Below the pieces are notes generated by a model, which did not search any database, was not told the origin of the DNA, and saw nothing but the letters and a program-made list of their open reading frames with translations. From the NCBI RefSeq assembly GCF_004341945.1, contig NZ_SMBP01000012.1:1-64000 (forward strand): 64,000 nt of DNA, read 5' to 3'. Source of the stretch: Longicatena caecimuris (GTDB lineage: Bacteria; Bacillota_I; Bacilli_A; Erysipelotrichales; Erysipelotrichaceae). Below are positions 24,927 to 33,293 of this stretch, piece after piece (within the stretch, counting starts at the first letter, position 1; every line of letters begins with the position of its first letter). The position numbers were made by a program, and so were the translations under genes.

Positions 24927-25487
24927 TTATTCCATATTGGCGTGACGGCCAAACATGGTATCACTTGTCATGTTGCGCTTTTCCATCAACATCATCACAG
25001 CAATATCCATGAAAATCCCTTCACTTTGCTCAAATAAAGACCCCATCGGCTGAATAGATTTGATATCTCCTTGTTTGGCACTCTTAGGTGATGGAGCACT
25101 GATTTCTACGACGACATCCGCCATCTTTGCTATCGTAGATTCTGTATTGATGGTAATTAAGGCGACACGCGCACCCATTTCTTTTGCCTTTGCGGCATGA
25201 TTGACTAAACTCTTTGTCTCACCGGAACCACTACAGATGACCAATACGCCATTCTCTGCAATATTAGGTGTGCAAGTTTCCCCTACCACATAGCTATGAA
25301 TGCCCATATGCATTAAACGCATCGCAAAGCCTTTTACTTGAAAACCACTGCGGCCGGCCCCGGCACAGAAAATTTCATCACCTTGATCGATTAAAGAAAC
25401 AAATTGCTTTGCCGCTTCTTGATCAATCGCGGTTAATGTATGTGTTAATTCTTTTAAGACAATATCGGCATATTCTTTATTATTCAT
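24927..25487 (-). CDS. hxlB: 6-phospho-3-hexuloisomerase HxlB
   Basis: Isomerises hexulose-6-phosphate to fructose-6-phosphate, second step of the ribulose monophosphate (RuMP) pathway. 186 aa, usual length. It is a single SIS domain: FCAGAGRSGFQVKGFAMRLMHMG near the N-terminus, VICSGSGETKSLV for the phosphate loop, and the family ending LFEQ...DTMFGRHANME. It lies 43 bases after hxlA with an AAGGAG site and no separate promoter. In non-methylotrophic Firmicutes the pair detoxifies formaldehyde or, run backwards, makes ribulose-5-phosphate for nucleotide synthesis; which applies here cannot be told from sequence. Confidence 0.93.
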   Translation of the reverse strand: MNNKEYADIVLKELTHTLTAIDQEAAKQFVSLIDQGDEIFCAGAGRSGFQVKGFAMRLMHMGIHSYVVGETCTPNIAENGVLVICSGSGETKSLVNHAAKAKEMGARVALITINTESTIAKMADVVVEISAPSPKSAKQGDIKSIQPMGSLFEQSEGIFMDIAVMMLMEKRNMTSDTMFGRHANME

Positions 25488-25530
25488 AATATACTCCTTC
25501 TTTCTTTTCTTAATTTCTAAATTGCTAGGT

Positions 25531-26157
25531 TTATCGAAGATGACGTTTCATTTCTTTCGCTGCTTCAGCACGCGCTTGTGCATTACAGATAGCACCACCT
25601 ACAACAATAATGCCTGCGCCTTCTTCAACGATAGCATCAATGGTAGAAAGCTTTACGCCACCGGCTACTGCAGATTGGGCATGCTGAATTACGCGATTCA
25701 CAATCTTTAGTTCATCCAACGGATCTTTTCCACTGGATTGTACATCAAATGCCGTATGCACACAAATATAATCAACACCCATGGCATCAATCTCTTTTGT
25801 ACGCTCTTCCAAATTTTTAACAGCAATCATATCAATCATTATCTTCCCATGATATTTCTTTGCTGCCTTTACAGCACCAAGAATCGTTTCATCATTACTG
25901 GCACCTAATACCGTAACGATATCCGCACCGGCTTTAAAAGCTGTTTCGGCTTCTAATTCACCGGCATCCATAATTTTGGCATCTGCCAATACTTCAATAT
26001 CAGGAAAGTGTTTCTTAAATTCACGCACGGGGCGCATTCCTTCTTCGATGATAAAGGGAGTTCCCACCTCCGCAATATCGACACTGCCTTTGGTTTCTTC
26101 TAATAATGTAAGGCAATCTTCTAATGTTAATGTGTCTAAAGCCACTTGTAATTTCAT
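25531..26157 (-). CDS. hxlA: 3-hexulose-6-phosphate synthase HxlA
   Basis: Condenses formaldehyde with ribulose-5-phosphate to hexulose-6-phosphate (or the reverse). 208 aa, an OMPDC-fold barrel. Signature stretches are LQVALDTLTLEDCL at the start, the catalytic VLADAKIMDAGELE, IDMIAVKN, and VAGGVKLSTID with IIVVGGAICNA as the phosphate-binding end. The related ulaD/sgbH ketogulonate decarboxylases share the fold, but the partner hxlB and the DAKIMDAG form favour HxlA. It is divergent from a DeoR regulator across a 228-base intergenic region, suggesting local control. Confidence 0.92.
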   Translation of the reverse strand: MKLQVALDTLTLEDCLTLLEETKGSVDIAEVGTPFIIEEGMRPVREFKKHFPDIEVLADAKIMDAGELEAETAFKAGADIVTVLGASNDETILGAVKAAKKYHGKIMIDMIAVKNLEERTKEIDAMGVDYICVHTAFDVQSSGKDPLDELKIVNRVIQHAQSAVAGGVKLSTIDAIVEEGAGIIVVGGAICNAQARAEAAKEMKRHLR

Positions 26158-26318
26158 ATGCTGTTTCGCTCCTTTTTCTAACTGCTTATAGGATAGTACG
26201 TTTTCTTTTTAATCGCAATAATCACTTTTGTTTTTTTAAAAGAAAAAGCATTATTTCTTTGTTTTCATCTTTAATCACAAAATTTAACCAATTTTTACAA
26301 GCAAAAACCAAGCAATGC

Positions 26319-26347
26319 TTGACATGACACACAACTTGTCTTACGAT
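26319..26347 (+). promoter_or_regulatory. Promoter of the DeoR-family gene
   Basis: Perfect TTGACA (26319-26324) and TACGAT (26342-26347) with a 17-nt spacer, in the divergent hxlA/deoR region. For the opposite direction a weaker TTGCGA-17-TATCCT is visible on the minus strand near 26195-26225. Confidence 0.55.
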
Positions 26348-26385
26348 GAAGAAAGCAAAACAAAGAATGGAAAAGGAGGTTTCTT

Positions 26386-27138
26386 ATGTCAAAAAATACC
26401 GATACCAGAAGAGATGAAATTTATCGCCTTATTTTAGCAGAAGGCTCCGTTCGTGTGAATGAGTTAGCTGCACGCATGGAAGTCACAACGGAAACGATTC
26501 GTAAGGATCTGAATGCCATGGAAGAGCGCGGATTAATTGTCAAAACGCATGGCGGTGCTGAAATCTTAAACAGCTATTATCAGTTGCCTTTGGATGTGAA
26601 ATTGAATGAACATGCTTATGAAAAACAACTGATTGCAAAAGCGGCATTATCCTATATTCGTGATAATTCTATCATCTTTCTTGATCCAGGCAGTACGACC
26701 TTATATCTGTCTAAATATTTACGTCTAAAGAAAGGCTTAACCGTTGTTACCAATTCATTGGCGATTGCGGAAATCATCTCCGAAACACAACATGATCTTA
26801 TCATTGCCGGAGGTAAACTGCAAAAACGGGGAAAATCAACCATTGGAACCTTTGCGACTCATATCATCGATACAATTGTATTTGATACTTGTTTTCTAGG
26901 CTGTGATGGTTTTTTGAATGGACCGACAACCTTTTCTCATGAAGAATTGGAAGTAAAACAGCATGTCTTAAAACGCAGTGAAACCAGCATCCTATTGTGT
27001 GACTCCAGTAAATATCAAAAGCATTCTACCTTTACCTTTGCACAGTGTCAGGAATTTGATGTCATGATAACAGATGCAATCAGTGAAAAAGATGCTGCCG
27101 TTGTCAAAGGCATTGCGAATATCATCGTAGCAGAATGA
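26386..27138 (+). CDS. DeoR-family transcriptional regulator
   Basis: 250 aa, usual length. The N-terminal winged helix reads RRDEIYRLILAEGSVRVNELAARMEVTTETIRKDLNAMEERGLI with the family recognition helix (TTETIRKDL) and KTHGGAE linker. The C-terminal DeoR sensor domain shows IIFLDPGSTTLYLSKYL, VVTNSLAIAE and FLGCDGF, so it should bind a sugar phosphate. It is divergent from hxlA-hxlB and most simply controls that pair, probably sensing a phosphorylated pentose or hexulose; ligand and operator are inferred. An AAGGAGG site precedes the ATG. Confidence 0.93.
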   Translation: MSKNTDTRRDEIYRLILAEGSVRVNELAARMEVTTETIRKDLNAMEERGLIVKTHGGAEILNSYYQLPLDVKLNEHAYEKQLIAKAALSYIRDNSIIFLDPGSTTLYLSKYLRLKKGLTVVTNSLAIAEIISETQHDLIIAGGKLQKRGKSTIGTFATHIIDTIVFDTCFLGCDGFLNGPTTFSHEELEVKQHVLKRSETSILLCDSSKYQKHSTFTFAQCQEFDVMITDAISEKDAAVVKGIANIIVAE

Positions 27139-27246
27139 TCAATTGCTTTTTAACCTTTCAAAATTGATAGATTACTTTTTCCCTGAATAGTTTTCATCTA
27201 GTAGTACTTATGGTATAGTAAGGGTGTTAAAAAGTGAGGTTTTCTT

Positions 27247-27570
27247 ATGAATGTAACATTATTAGCTACCATCCTTGCCATTAGTTTTTTTAGCATTGGG
27301 GTTTATGCATATCGTCGCAAAGAAGCCATGTGGTTTTGGTCAAGTCCTACCTATCAACAATTAACGTTTCATGATCCTGTTACATTTAATCATAAAACTG
27401 GTATCATGTGGATGTTGTTTGGCATTGCTTTTTTCCTTCCTGTACCATTTCGCTATTTCCATTTCTTTAAAGAAAACATCTTCATCATGTTATTATCCTG
27501 TATTCTGACCATTGGCTTATTCGTGATGATGATCTATTGGCATCATTTGTATCAGATACACCGTAAATAA
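27247..27570 (+). CDS. Small three-helix membrane protein, unknown (107 aa)
   Basis: Three hydrophobic helices: residues about 3-21, 55-72 and 80-98, with a polar loop WFWSSPTYQQLTFHDPVTFNHKTGIMW between the first two. The pattern of an aromatic loop with a following N.KTG.MW is seen in small Firmicute membrane proteins of unknown function, but I do not assign a family. GAGG precedes the ATG, and an extended -10 (TGGTATAGT, about 27210) lies upstream. Monocistronic, ending in the shared terminator. Confidence 0.7.
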   Translation: MNVTLLATILAISFFSIGVYAYRRKEAMWFWSSPTYQQLTFHDPVTFNHKTGIMWMLFGIAFFLPVPFRYFHFFKENIFIMLLSCILTIGLFVMMIYWHHLYQIHRK

Positions 27571-27603
27571 GCCTTACATAAACTGTTTCTTTATATAAAC
27601 GAT

Positions 27604-27671
27604 AAAAAAGAAGTCTCTTTCATCGTGTGTGCAAACAGTAATCAAAACACGCTATCAGACTTCTTTTTTTG
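27604..27671. terminator. Bidirectional terminator between converging genes
   Basis: AAAAAAGAAGTCT pairs with AGACTTCTTTTTTT, with an inner CGTGT/ACACG stem. U-tracts exist on both strands, serving the membrane protein gene and the methionine operon. Confidence 0.85.
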
Positions 27672-27740
27672 ACTTATGCTATTTATTTATATCATTGTAT
27701 CCTTTTTCTAATCCTGCTGACTTCTAACATATAAAGATAT

Positions 27741-29501
27741 TTAGTCATCCATTTGCTGAATATGGGCGATAATTTGTTGCATGATTTCTACGCGGTGAAA
27801 AGGTGTTATTAAATAAAACCCATCCACAAAGGATGCCATTTCATCAATGGTTGCCTTCGCTATCGTAACCGCCAACACTGCCGCTTCTTCCCTGTTTTTA
27901 TGCTCATAGCGAGATAAGATGGCATCATCTACTTCAATACCGGCAATCTCATTTTTCATATACAATGCATTGCGATAAGAGACGATAGGCATCACACCGC
28001 CTAAGATCCATGCATCCAATTCACGATGAGCTTGTTGTAAATTTTGCAGACCCTTGGCCGAATGAATCGGCTGTGTTAAAAAAGCTTGTACACCCTGCTG
28101 TATTTTTTGTTTCGCTTTTAATAGCTCCTGCTTAAAATTTGCAGCATTCACATTTAAAGCGCCAAAAATCAAAAAAGGATGAGGGAAGGTAGTTTCATTT
28201 AAGTCGCGTATATAACCAGCCAATAATTGTGAGTTAAAGCTGAATACACCTTTTACTTCCTGACGATCTGCCGCCGGTATAGGATCTCCTGTTACGACCA
28301 ACACATTATAAATATCTTCAATATTTAACCCAAACAACAAAGCTTTTGTCGCATTAATATTACGATCACGACATGTCATATGCGGTATGACATCTATGCC
28401 TAATTCACGGTGCAATTTGCAGGCCAACAAAGAACTATCTACCCGTGCACGGGCAATCGGACAATCGGCAATCGTAATTGCGTCTATTCCCTGCTCCTTG
28501 AGATATTCCGCATCATTCATAAATCGTTCGATACGGCAATCCATGGGTGGATCAAATTCTACACATATGACTTTTTCTTTTCTTTGTAATTTTTTGCGCA
28601 AAGGATTGCAATCCTTATAAAGAACCGGATCATTCGCTGCCGGTGTGGGAAGTGATAACACAGCTTCTTCTTGTAATCTTTCTTTGATCTTTTGAATATA
28701 AGAAGGCTTGCTACCGCAGCAGCCACCCAAGATACGAACACCCATACTGCTGATTTTTTCCATTTCCTGCGCATAATAGCTACTATTATCACGAAAATAC
28801 GTATGGTTGGCTAAAATTGTCGGATAACCGGCATTTGGCATGATGAGAATGGTATCTTTCTTTGTATCAAAATACTTCAATAAACGGCGCATATGCATCG
28901 GCCCGCAAATACAATTCAAGCCAAAGCCATGAATATTTTCATCTTCATGTGCTGCTTTCACCAATTTCGTCAAAGGTACCCCTTGCTGCGTATAGCCATC
29001 TGCTGTCACAGCAAAACTTACTAGTACGCATACATGGGGACAACGCTCTTTCAGATATGCCGCTATTTCATGAATACCATGATCATTAGGCAAAGTTTCA
29101 AATAGAAAACAATCTGCACCCTCTTCTAAAAAAACATCCACCAATTCTTTATATTGCGTAAAAGCACTGCGCGTTCTCGTCTCTACACAGGGACCGATAT
29201 CCGCAAAGACAGATGCCTGATAAGGGGTTGCTACGCGCTTGGCAATACGATAGCCTTGCCTTAACAACTCTTCTCGTTTCGCCTTACTACAATCCAAGAC
29301 TGCCTCATTCATCGCAAAGGTATTTGTTTTGATGGCATTTGCTCCCGCCTTCAGATATTCTTCATGAATAGCAGCCACTCGTGTTGGAGCTTTTACATTC
29401 GCCATTTCACAAGGCTCTTCATTGCCGTATAAGGATGCATAATATGTACCAAAAGCACCATCAAATAACAAGCGCTTTTGTTTCATGAACAATGGATGCA
29501 T
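27741..29501 (-). CDS. Bifunctional homocysteine S-methyltransferase / methylenetetrahydrofolate reductase
   Basis: 586-aa two-domain enzyme of the YitJ type. The N-terminal half is a homocysteine methyltransferase: LLFDGAFGTYYASL, NTFAMNE, FETLPND, zinc Cys in GLNCICGP and ILGGCCGSKP (about residue 262). The C-terminal half (from about 305) is a MetF-like flavoprotein: VICVEFDPPMDCRIERFM, IPHMTCRDRN, VLVVTGDP, and FLTQPIHS. It would supply 5-methyl-THF for the MetH encoded just upstream and may also methylate homocysteine. The ATG shares a base with the metH stop (TGATG); a GTG one codon earlier is an alternative. AGGAGG lies 10 bases upstream. Last gene of the T-box-controlled methionine operon. 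Confidence 0.92.
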   Translation of the reverse strand: MHPLFMKQKRLLFDGAFGTYYASLYGNEEPCEMANVKAPTRVAAIHEEYLKAGANAIKTNTFAMNEAVLDCSKAKREELLRQGYRIAKRVATPYQASVFADIGPCVETRTRSAFTQYKELVDVFLEEGADCFLFETLPNDHGIHEIAAYLKERCPHVCVLVSFAVTADGYTQQGVPLTKLVKAAHEDENIHGFGLNCICGPMHMRRLLKYFDTKKDTILIMPNAGYPTILANHTYFRDNSSYYAQEMEKISSMGVRILGGCCGSKPSYIQKIKERLQEEAVLSLPTPAANDPVLYKDCNPLRKKLQRKEKVICVEFDPPMDCRIERFMNDAEYLKEQGIDAITIADCPIARARVDSSLLACKLHRELGIDVIPHMTCRDRNINATKALLFGLNIEDIYNVLVVTGDPIPAADRQEVKGVFSFNSQLLAGYIRDLNETTFPHPFLIFGALNVNAANFKQELLKAKQKIQQGVQAFLTQPIHSAKGLQNLQQAHRELDAWILGGVMPIVSYRNALYMKNEIAGIEVDDAILSRYEHKNREEAAVLAVTIAKATIDEMASFVDGFYLITPFHRVEIMQQIIAHIQQMDD

Positions 29502-31846
29502 CACCCAAACACCTCCTTTGCGATATCTGCGCTTGCTTTTGCATCTTTTGCATAATAATCAGCCTGCACTTTATCCGCATATTCTTGACTGACAACAGCA
29601 CCGCCAATCATGATCTTACAAGGATGCTTACATGCATGCAGTGCTTGAATCGTTTCTTCCATAGCAGCGAGTGTCGTCGTCATTAATGCACTTAATCCAA
29701 TCAAGGGTATTTGCTTTTCGACTGCCGTTTTTACAATTATATCTACTGGAACATCTTTTCCTAAATCAAATACCTGATAGCCGTAATTTTCCAAAACGAC
29801 TTTTACAATATTTTTTCCTATATCATGAACATCTCCGCGTACCGTAGCCAATAAAATTTTGCCTTTGGTGATGGTCGTCTTTCCTTGCCGTTGCAATTGC
29901 TGTCTAATTTCATCAAAAGCGGCCTGTGATGCACTAGCTGCATTGATAAGCTGAGGAAGATATAGTTGCTTGTTTTCATACAAATTTCCTACCTTATCAA
30001 GTGCCGGTATCAGATACGCATCAACGATCGTCAATGGTGTTTCCTTTTCCAATAACTTCTTACATAATGCTCTGGTTTCTTCCTTTAAACCTTTTTGAAT
30101 CGCCATATCTATCGTGATGCCAGCTTTTTCATTCCCTTTGTTTTGTTCACCATCTTTTTGCTCAGCAAAGCGTTCAATATACGCTTGGGCATCAACATCC
30201 AAACCATGCAATACGCGAAAACTATACACTGCCTCCATCATCGCGGCATGATTTGGATTGATAATCGGCATATTCAATCCGGCACTCAAAGCCATGGTAA
30301 GAAAACTCTGATTTAATAAGAGGCGTCTTGGTAAGCCAAAAGAAATATTAGATACTCCTAATACTGTAGGTACCTGTAATTTTTCTTTCACCATATGTAA
30401 TGTTTTTAATGTTTCAATGGCGCTTTTTTGCTGCGCAGATACCGTAAGTGTCAGACAATCAATAAAAACTCGTTCTTTTTCTATATGATATTGTTGCGCT
30501 GTAGTAAGAATGCGCTTTGCAATTTGATATCGTTTTGAGGCATCGTTGGCAATCCCTTGTTCATCCAACGTCAACCCTACCACATTTGCCCCATATCGCT
30601 CAATGAGCGGTAAAATCTGTTGCATGCTAGATATTTCTCCATTCACTGAATTTACAATGGCAATTCCATTATATATCCGTAAGGCTGCTTCAATAACCGC
30701 TGGATCTGTAGAATCAATTTGCAAAGGAACATCAACCAACGTCTGTAAATGACGAATTACTTCCACCATCATCTGTTTTTCATCAATTCCCGGCAACCCC
30801 ACATTTACATCCAACACTTCCGCACCTGCTTCTATCTGTTCCATAGCAATCGCTGCAATTTCATCTAAATCATGATCAAGTAATGCCTGTTTCATCCGTT
30901 TATTTCCGGTTGGATTAATGCGTTCTCCAATGACCCGCACCTCATCCATTGTTACACATTTGGTTGGTGTACAAACACAGGATGGTATTTTTTTCGCAAC
31001 CATTGTTCCTGTCATAGCGTGCTGTTTTAATTCGGCAATAAATGCAGGCGTTGTACCGCAACAGCCACCTATATAACGGATAGGCAAATGTGTAAAACGC
31101 TGTAAACTATTCGCAAACTCATGCGCTTGCATCGCATAAGTATTTGTTAATGGATCCGGTAGCCCGGCGTTTGCCTTGACAATGAGAGGCAGGTTTGTAT
31201 ACGCGGCCATTTCTTCCACGATTGGCAACAGATCATCTGGCCCCAATGAACAATTGACGCCAACGGCATCGACCCTTAAACGTTCAGCTAACAAGGCAAA
31301 GCTGGCAGCACAACATCCGGTAAATGTACGATGATCTTTTTCAAAACTCATGGTCACAAAAATTGGCAAATTGCTATTCTCTTTCGCCGCTAAAATAGCT
31401 GCCTTAACTTCCATCAGATCACTCATTGTCTCAAACACGATTAAATCAGCACCCGCTTGTTCCCCGGCCATTACCATTTCCTTAAAAATATCGTATGCTT
31501 CATCAAACGTTAAATAGCCATTTGGTTCCAGTAATTCGCCAATCGGTCCTATATCAAGCGCTACTCTTGTTGTTACATTGGCTGCTTTTTTAGCTTGTTG
31601 GATAGCCGAAGTTATAATTTTCTGTACACTAAAACCACTCTTTTTTAATTTTTTACGATTTGCCTGAAACGTATTTGCATAAATGATATCTGCACCACTT
31701 TCCACATACGCTTTATGAATACTTGTCACAATATCACCATGATGATATCCGAATACTTCGGGCAATTCTCCCGGTGTTAATCCTTTTTCCTGCAGCATGG
31801 TTCCCATCGCACCATCTAATAATGTTATCACCGCCTTATCTTTCAC
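29501..31846 (-). CDS. metH: Cobalamin-dependent methionine synthase MetH (without reactivation domain)
   Basis: Transfers a methyl group from 5-methyl-THF through cobalamin to homocysteine. About 781 aa. Domains in order: homocysteine-binding (1-300; LLDGAMGTMLQ, zinc Cys in GVNCSLGP and GGCCGTTPAF), pterin-binding (about 310-560; VIGERINPTGNKRMKQAL), cap (about 570-660), and B12-binding with the axial His in VRGDVHDIGKNIVKVVL near residue 670. The SAM-dependent activation domain of long MetH is missing here and is encoded by the preceding gene. I start at a GTG with AAGGAGG eight bases upstream; the longer open frame would place that site inside the gene. The start overlaps the upstream gene by 11 bases. 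Confidence 0.95.
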   Translation of the reverse strand: MKDKAVITLLDGAMGTMLQEKGLTPGELPEVFGYHHGDIVTSIHKAYVESGADIIYANTFQANRKKLKKSGFSVQKIITSAIQQAKKAANVTTRVALDIGPIGELLEPNGYLTFDEAYDIFKEMVMAGEQAGADLIVFETMSDLMEVKAAILAAKENSNLPIFVTMSFEKDHRTFTGCCAASFALLAERLRVDAVGVNCSLGPDDLLPIVEEMAAYTNLPLIVKANAGLPDPLTNTYAMQAHEFANSLQRFTHLPIRYIGGCCGTTPAFIAELKQHAMTGTMVAKKIPSCVCTPTKCVTMDEVRVIGERINPTGNKRMKQALLDHDLDEIAAIAMEQIEAGAEVLDVNVGLPGIDEKQMMVEVIRHLQTLVDVPLQIDSTDPAVIEAALRIYNGIAIVNSVNGEISSMQQILPLIERYGANVVGLTLDEQGIANDASKRYQIAKRILTTAQQYHIEKERVFIDCLTLTVSAQQKSAIETLKTLHMVKEKLQVPTVLGVSNISFGLPRRLLLNQSFLTMALSAGLNMPIINPNHAAMMEAVYSFRVLHGLDVDAQAYIERFAEQKDGEQNKGNEKAGITIDMAIQKGLKEETRALCKKLLEKETPLTIVDAYLIPALDKVGNLYENKQLYLPQLINAASASQAAFDEIRQQLQRQGKTTITKGKILLATVRGDVHDIGKNIVKVVLENYGYQVFDLGKDVPVDIIVKTAVEKQIPLIGLSALMTTTLAAMEETIQALHACKHPCKIMIGGAVVSQEYADKVQADYYAKDAKASADIAKEVFG

Positions 31847-32495
31847 AAACAGTTCCTCCTTTACGATATTCACAGTGTTCTTTCAATGCACATACGCGAC
31901 ATCCGCGAACGATAGCTGGCTGTACTGTTTTCGCAATGCCGATAATCGCCGTAACACTTTTTTCCGGCACTAGCATGCAGGATTCACTAACGTGTAAACC
32001 AATTTTTCGCTCAGCATCTACTACCTGTAAAAAAGTTTTTTGTGTACTCACTGGCAAATCTCCATAACCACAAGAAAAACGATCGGTCAAGAACGCTTGT
32101 CGTTTTGCATATTGTCTGCGAAGCTGTTCATTTACATCATCACAAACTGCTTCAATCATTGCATTCGCGCAGGCATTATACACATATGCTTTTCCCATAT
32201 CACTGATTTCCAACGCACGTAGGCGCCTGTCTGTTTTAATCCCTAAGGTAGCGGCCATGATGATAACAGCATGGCTTTCTTTCAATAAGGCCTGTATGCT
32301 CTTCCCTTGCAGTTTTATATAACGGCATTGATGATTTTCTAATGGAAGTGTTCGATAAATGACCTGACATCGCACATCTTGATTAAGAAGTGTCATCATC
32401 TCTTCCATTTGCTTATGAAGAAGTTCATCCATCATCTGACTACCCAGATAATGTAAGATATCTTCTTCCTTCACCTTTGGCGTTTTCCATAGCAT
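31836..32495 (-). CDS. Separate MetH reactivation-domain protein
   Basis: 219-aa protein equal to the C-terminal activation domain of long methionine synthases, which uses SAM and reduced flavodoxin to rescue cob(II)alamin. The SAM-binding signature is RFSCGYGDLPVSTQKTF followed by VSESCMLVPEKSVTAIIGI. Unlike the usual domain it ends in a cysteine cluster, CRVCALKEHCEYRKGG, found in stand-alone Firmicute versions. The start MLWKTPKVKEE has GGAGG 6 bases before it; the ten upstream codons of the open frame cover the T-box terminator. First gene of the methionine operon; its end overlaps metH by 11 bases, suggesting coupled synthesis of the two parts. Confidence 0.9.
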   Translation of the reverse strand: MLWKTPKVKEEDILHYLGSQMMDELLHKQMEEMMTLLNQDVRCQVIYRTLPLENHQCRYIKLQGKSIQALLKESHAVIIMAATLGIKTDRRLRALEISDMGKAYVYNACANAMIEAVCDDVNEQLRRQYAKRQAFLTDRFSCGYGDLPVSTQKTFLQVVDAERKIGLHVSESCMLVPEKSVTAIIGIAKTVQPAIVRGCRVCALKEHCEYRKGGTVCER

Positions 32496-32511
32496 AAAAA
32501 AGCCTCCTTTC

Positions 32512-32757
32512 AAAAAAACTTTCATCCTTAGGACGAAAGTTTATCGTGTTACCACCTAATTTCATCACTGTTCTTCAGTGACCTCATGAAGCATACCTAT
32601 GCTCCTGCCTGTAACGCAGCATTTACGCTTTTTTCTACCATATCGAAAAAAGTAGCTCCAAGACCATCTTCTCAGGACATTCCCTAATCTTTTTTCACCA
32701 TGGCAAGATTCGCTGTATAGTTCTTATCCTGTTACTCTTCTCTTCAACGCATTTTAT
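32512..32757 (-). promoter_or_regulatory. T-box riboswitch, probably tRNA-Met specific
   Basis: A leader of about 245 nt upstream of the methionine operon. The T-box sequence AGGTGGTAACACG (32545-32557) pairs with uncharged tRNA to form the antiterminator. It is followed by the terminator AACTTTCGTCCT/AGGATGAAAGTT with seven U (32512-32541). Stem I has an AGCGAA bulge and ATGGTG terminal-loop elements. In the 3' side of stem I, GGGAATGTCCTGAG offers AUG as specifier, which agrees with the methionine genes controlled. The specifier is read by eye from the alignment of these landmarks. Confidence 0.88.
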
Positions 32758-32763
32758 TGCCTA

Positions 32764-32792
32764 ATTTTACCATTGCGAATCACATTCGTCAA
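32764..32792 (-). promoter_or_regulatory. Promoter of the T-box methionine operon
   Basis: TTGACG (32787-32792) and TAAAAT (32764-32769) on the minus strand, spacer 17 nt. Confidence 0.65.
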
Positions 32793-32928
32793 TAAAGAGC
32801 GATGAAATACCATAACATCCTATTATTCCTATAAAGAATTCATTCTATAAAAGAAGTTGAACATTTCAATTGTCCATGTATTGACACTTCCTTCTTTTTT
32901 TGAAGAAAACCATTTCTACAAAGCAGTA

Positions 32929-33188
32929 ATCGAGTAGGGTGAAATAAATCACCCTCTCACACCACCGTACGTACGGTTCCGTATACGGCGGTTCGTTTTA
33001 ATTTCAAAGTGTGTCTCTCTATATAGTAGTCTAAACAACTGACTAGTCCTTTTGGGGCTAGTTTTTCTTTTGATATTGCTTCCTCTCTTCCATACCTCAC
33101 GATACGAAACTTGCAAGTCGCTCTTGGGTTCGTCGATAACTACGCCCCGAGGGATTTTCACCCTAGATATGTGGCATGCCCAACACAC
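32929..33188 (-). mobile_element. Group II intron remnant, maturase deleted
   Basis: About 260 bases on the minus strand. The 5' end GTGTGTTGGGCATGCC and the following GGGTGAAAATCCCT...GGGGCGTAG resemble the start of domain I. The 3' end carries a domain V-like hairpin (CCGTATACGGAACCGTACG with flanks pairing to GGTGGT) and a domain VI-like GGGTGA/TCACCC hairpin closing with CTACTCGAT. A full bacterial group II intron is 1.9-2.5 kb with a reverse transcriptase in domain IV; none of that is here, so it has suffered a large internal deletion. A 79-codon frame within it is not a gene. Exact ends are estimates. Confidence 0.65.
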
Positions 33189-33195
33189 AACAAAA

Positions 33196-33221
33196 GATGA
33201 CCTATCTTAAGATAAGCCATC
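33196..33221 (-). terminator. Terminator of the surface-protein operon
   Basis: GATGGCTTATC-TTAA-GATAGGTCATC followed by UUUUG on the minus strand; a second perfect CTCGATC/GATCGAG hairpin lies just before it (about 33231-33255). Confidence 0.65.
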
Positions 33222-33293
33222 TATCGTATCTCGATCTACATCTTCATGATCGAGAGAAAGGTTCGCCTTTTTTTACATTTGAAAGATACGTTC

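Noticed and set aside
32949-33188. 79-codon minus frame
   Set aside because: It lies entirely in the group II intron-like RNA segment; the apparent protein is a translation of structured intron sequence.
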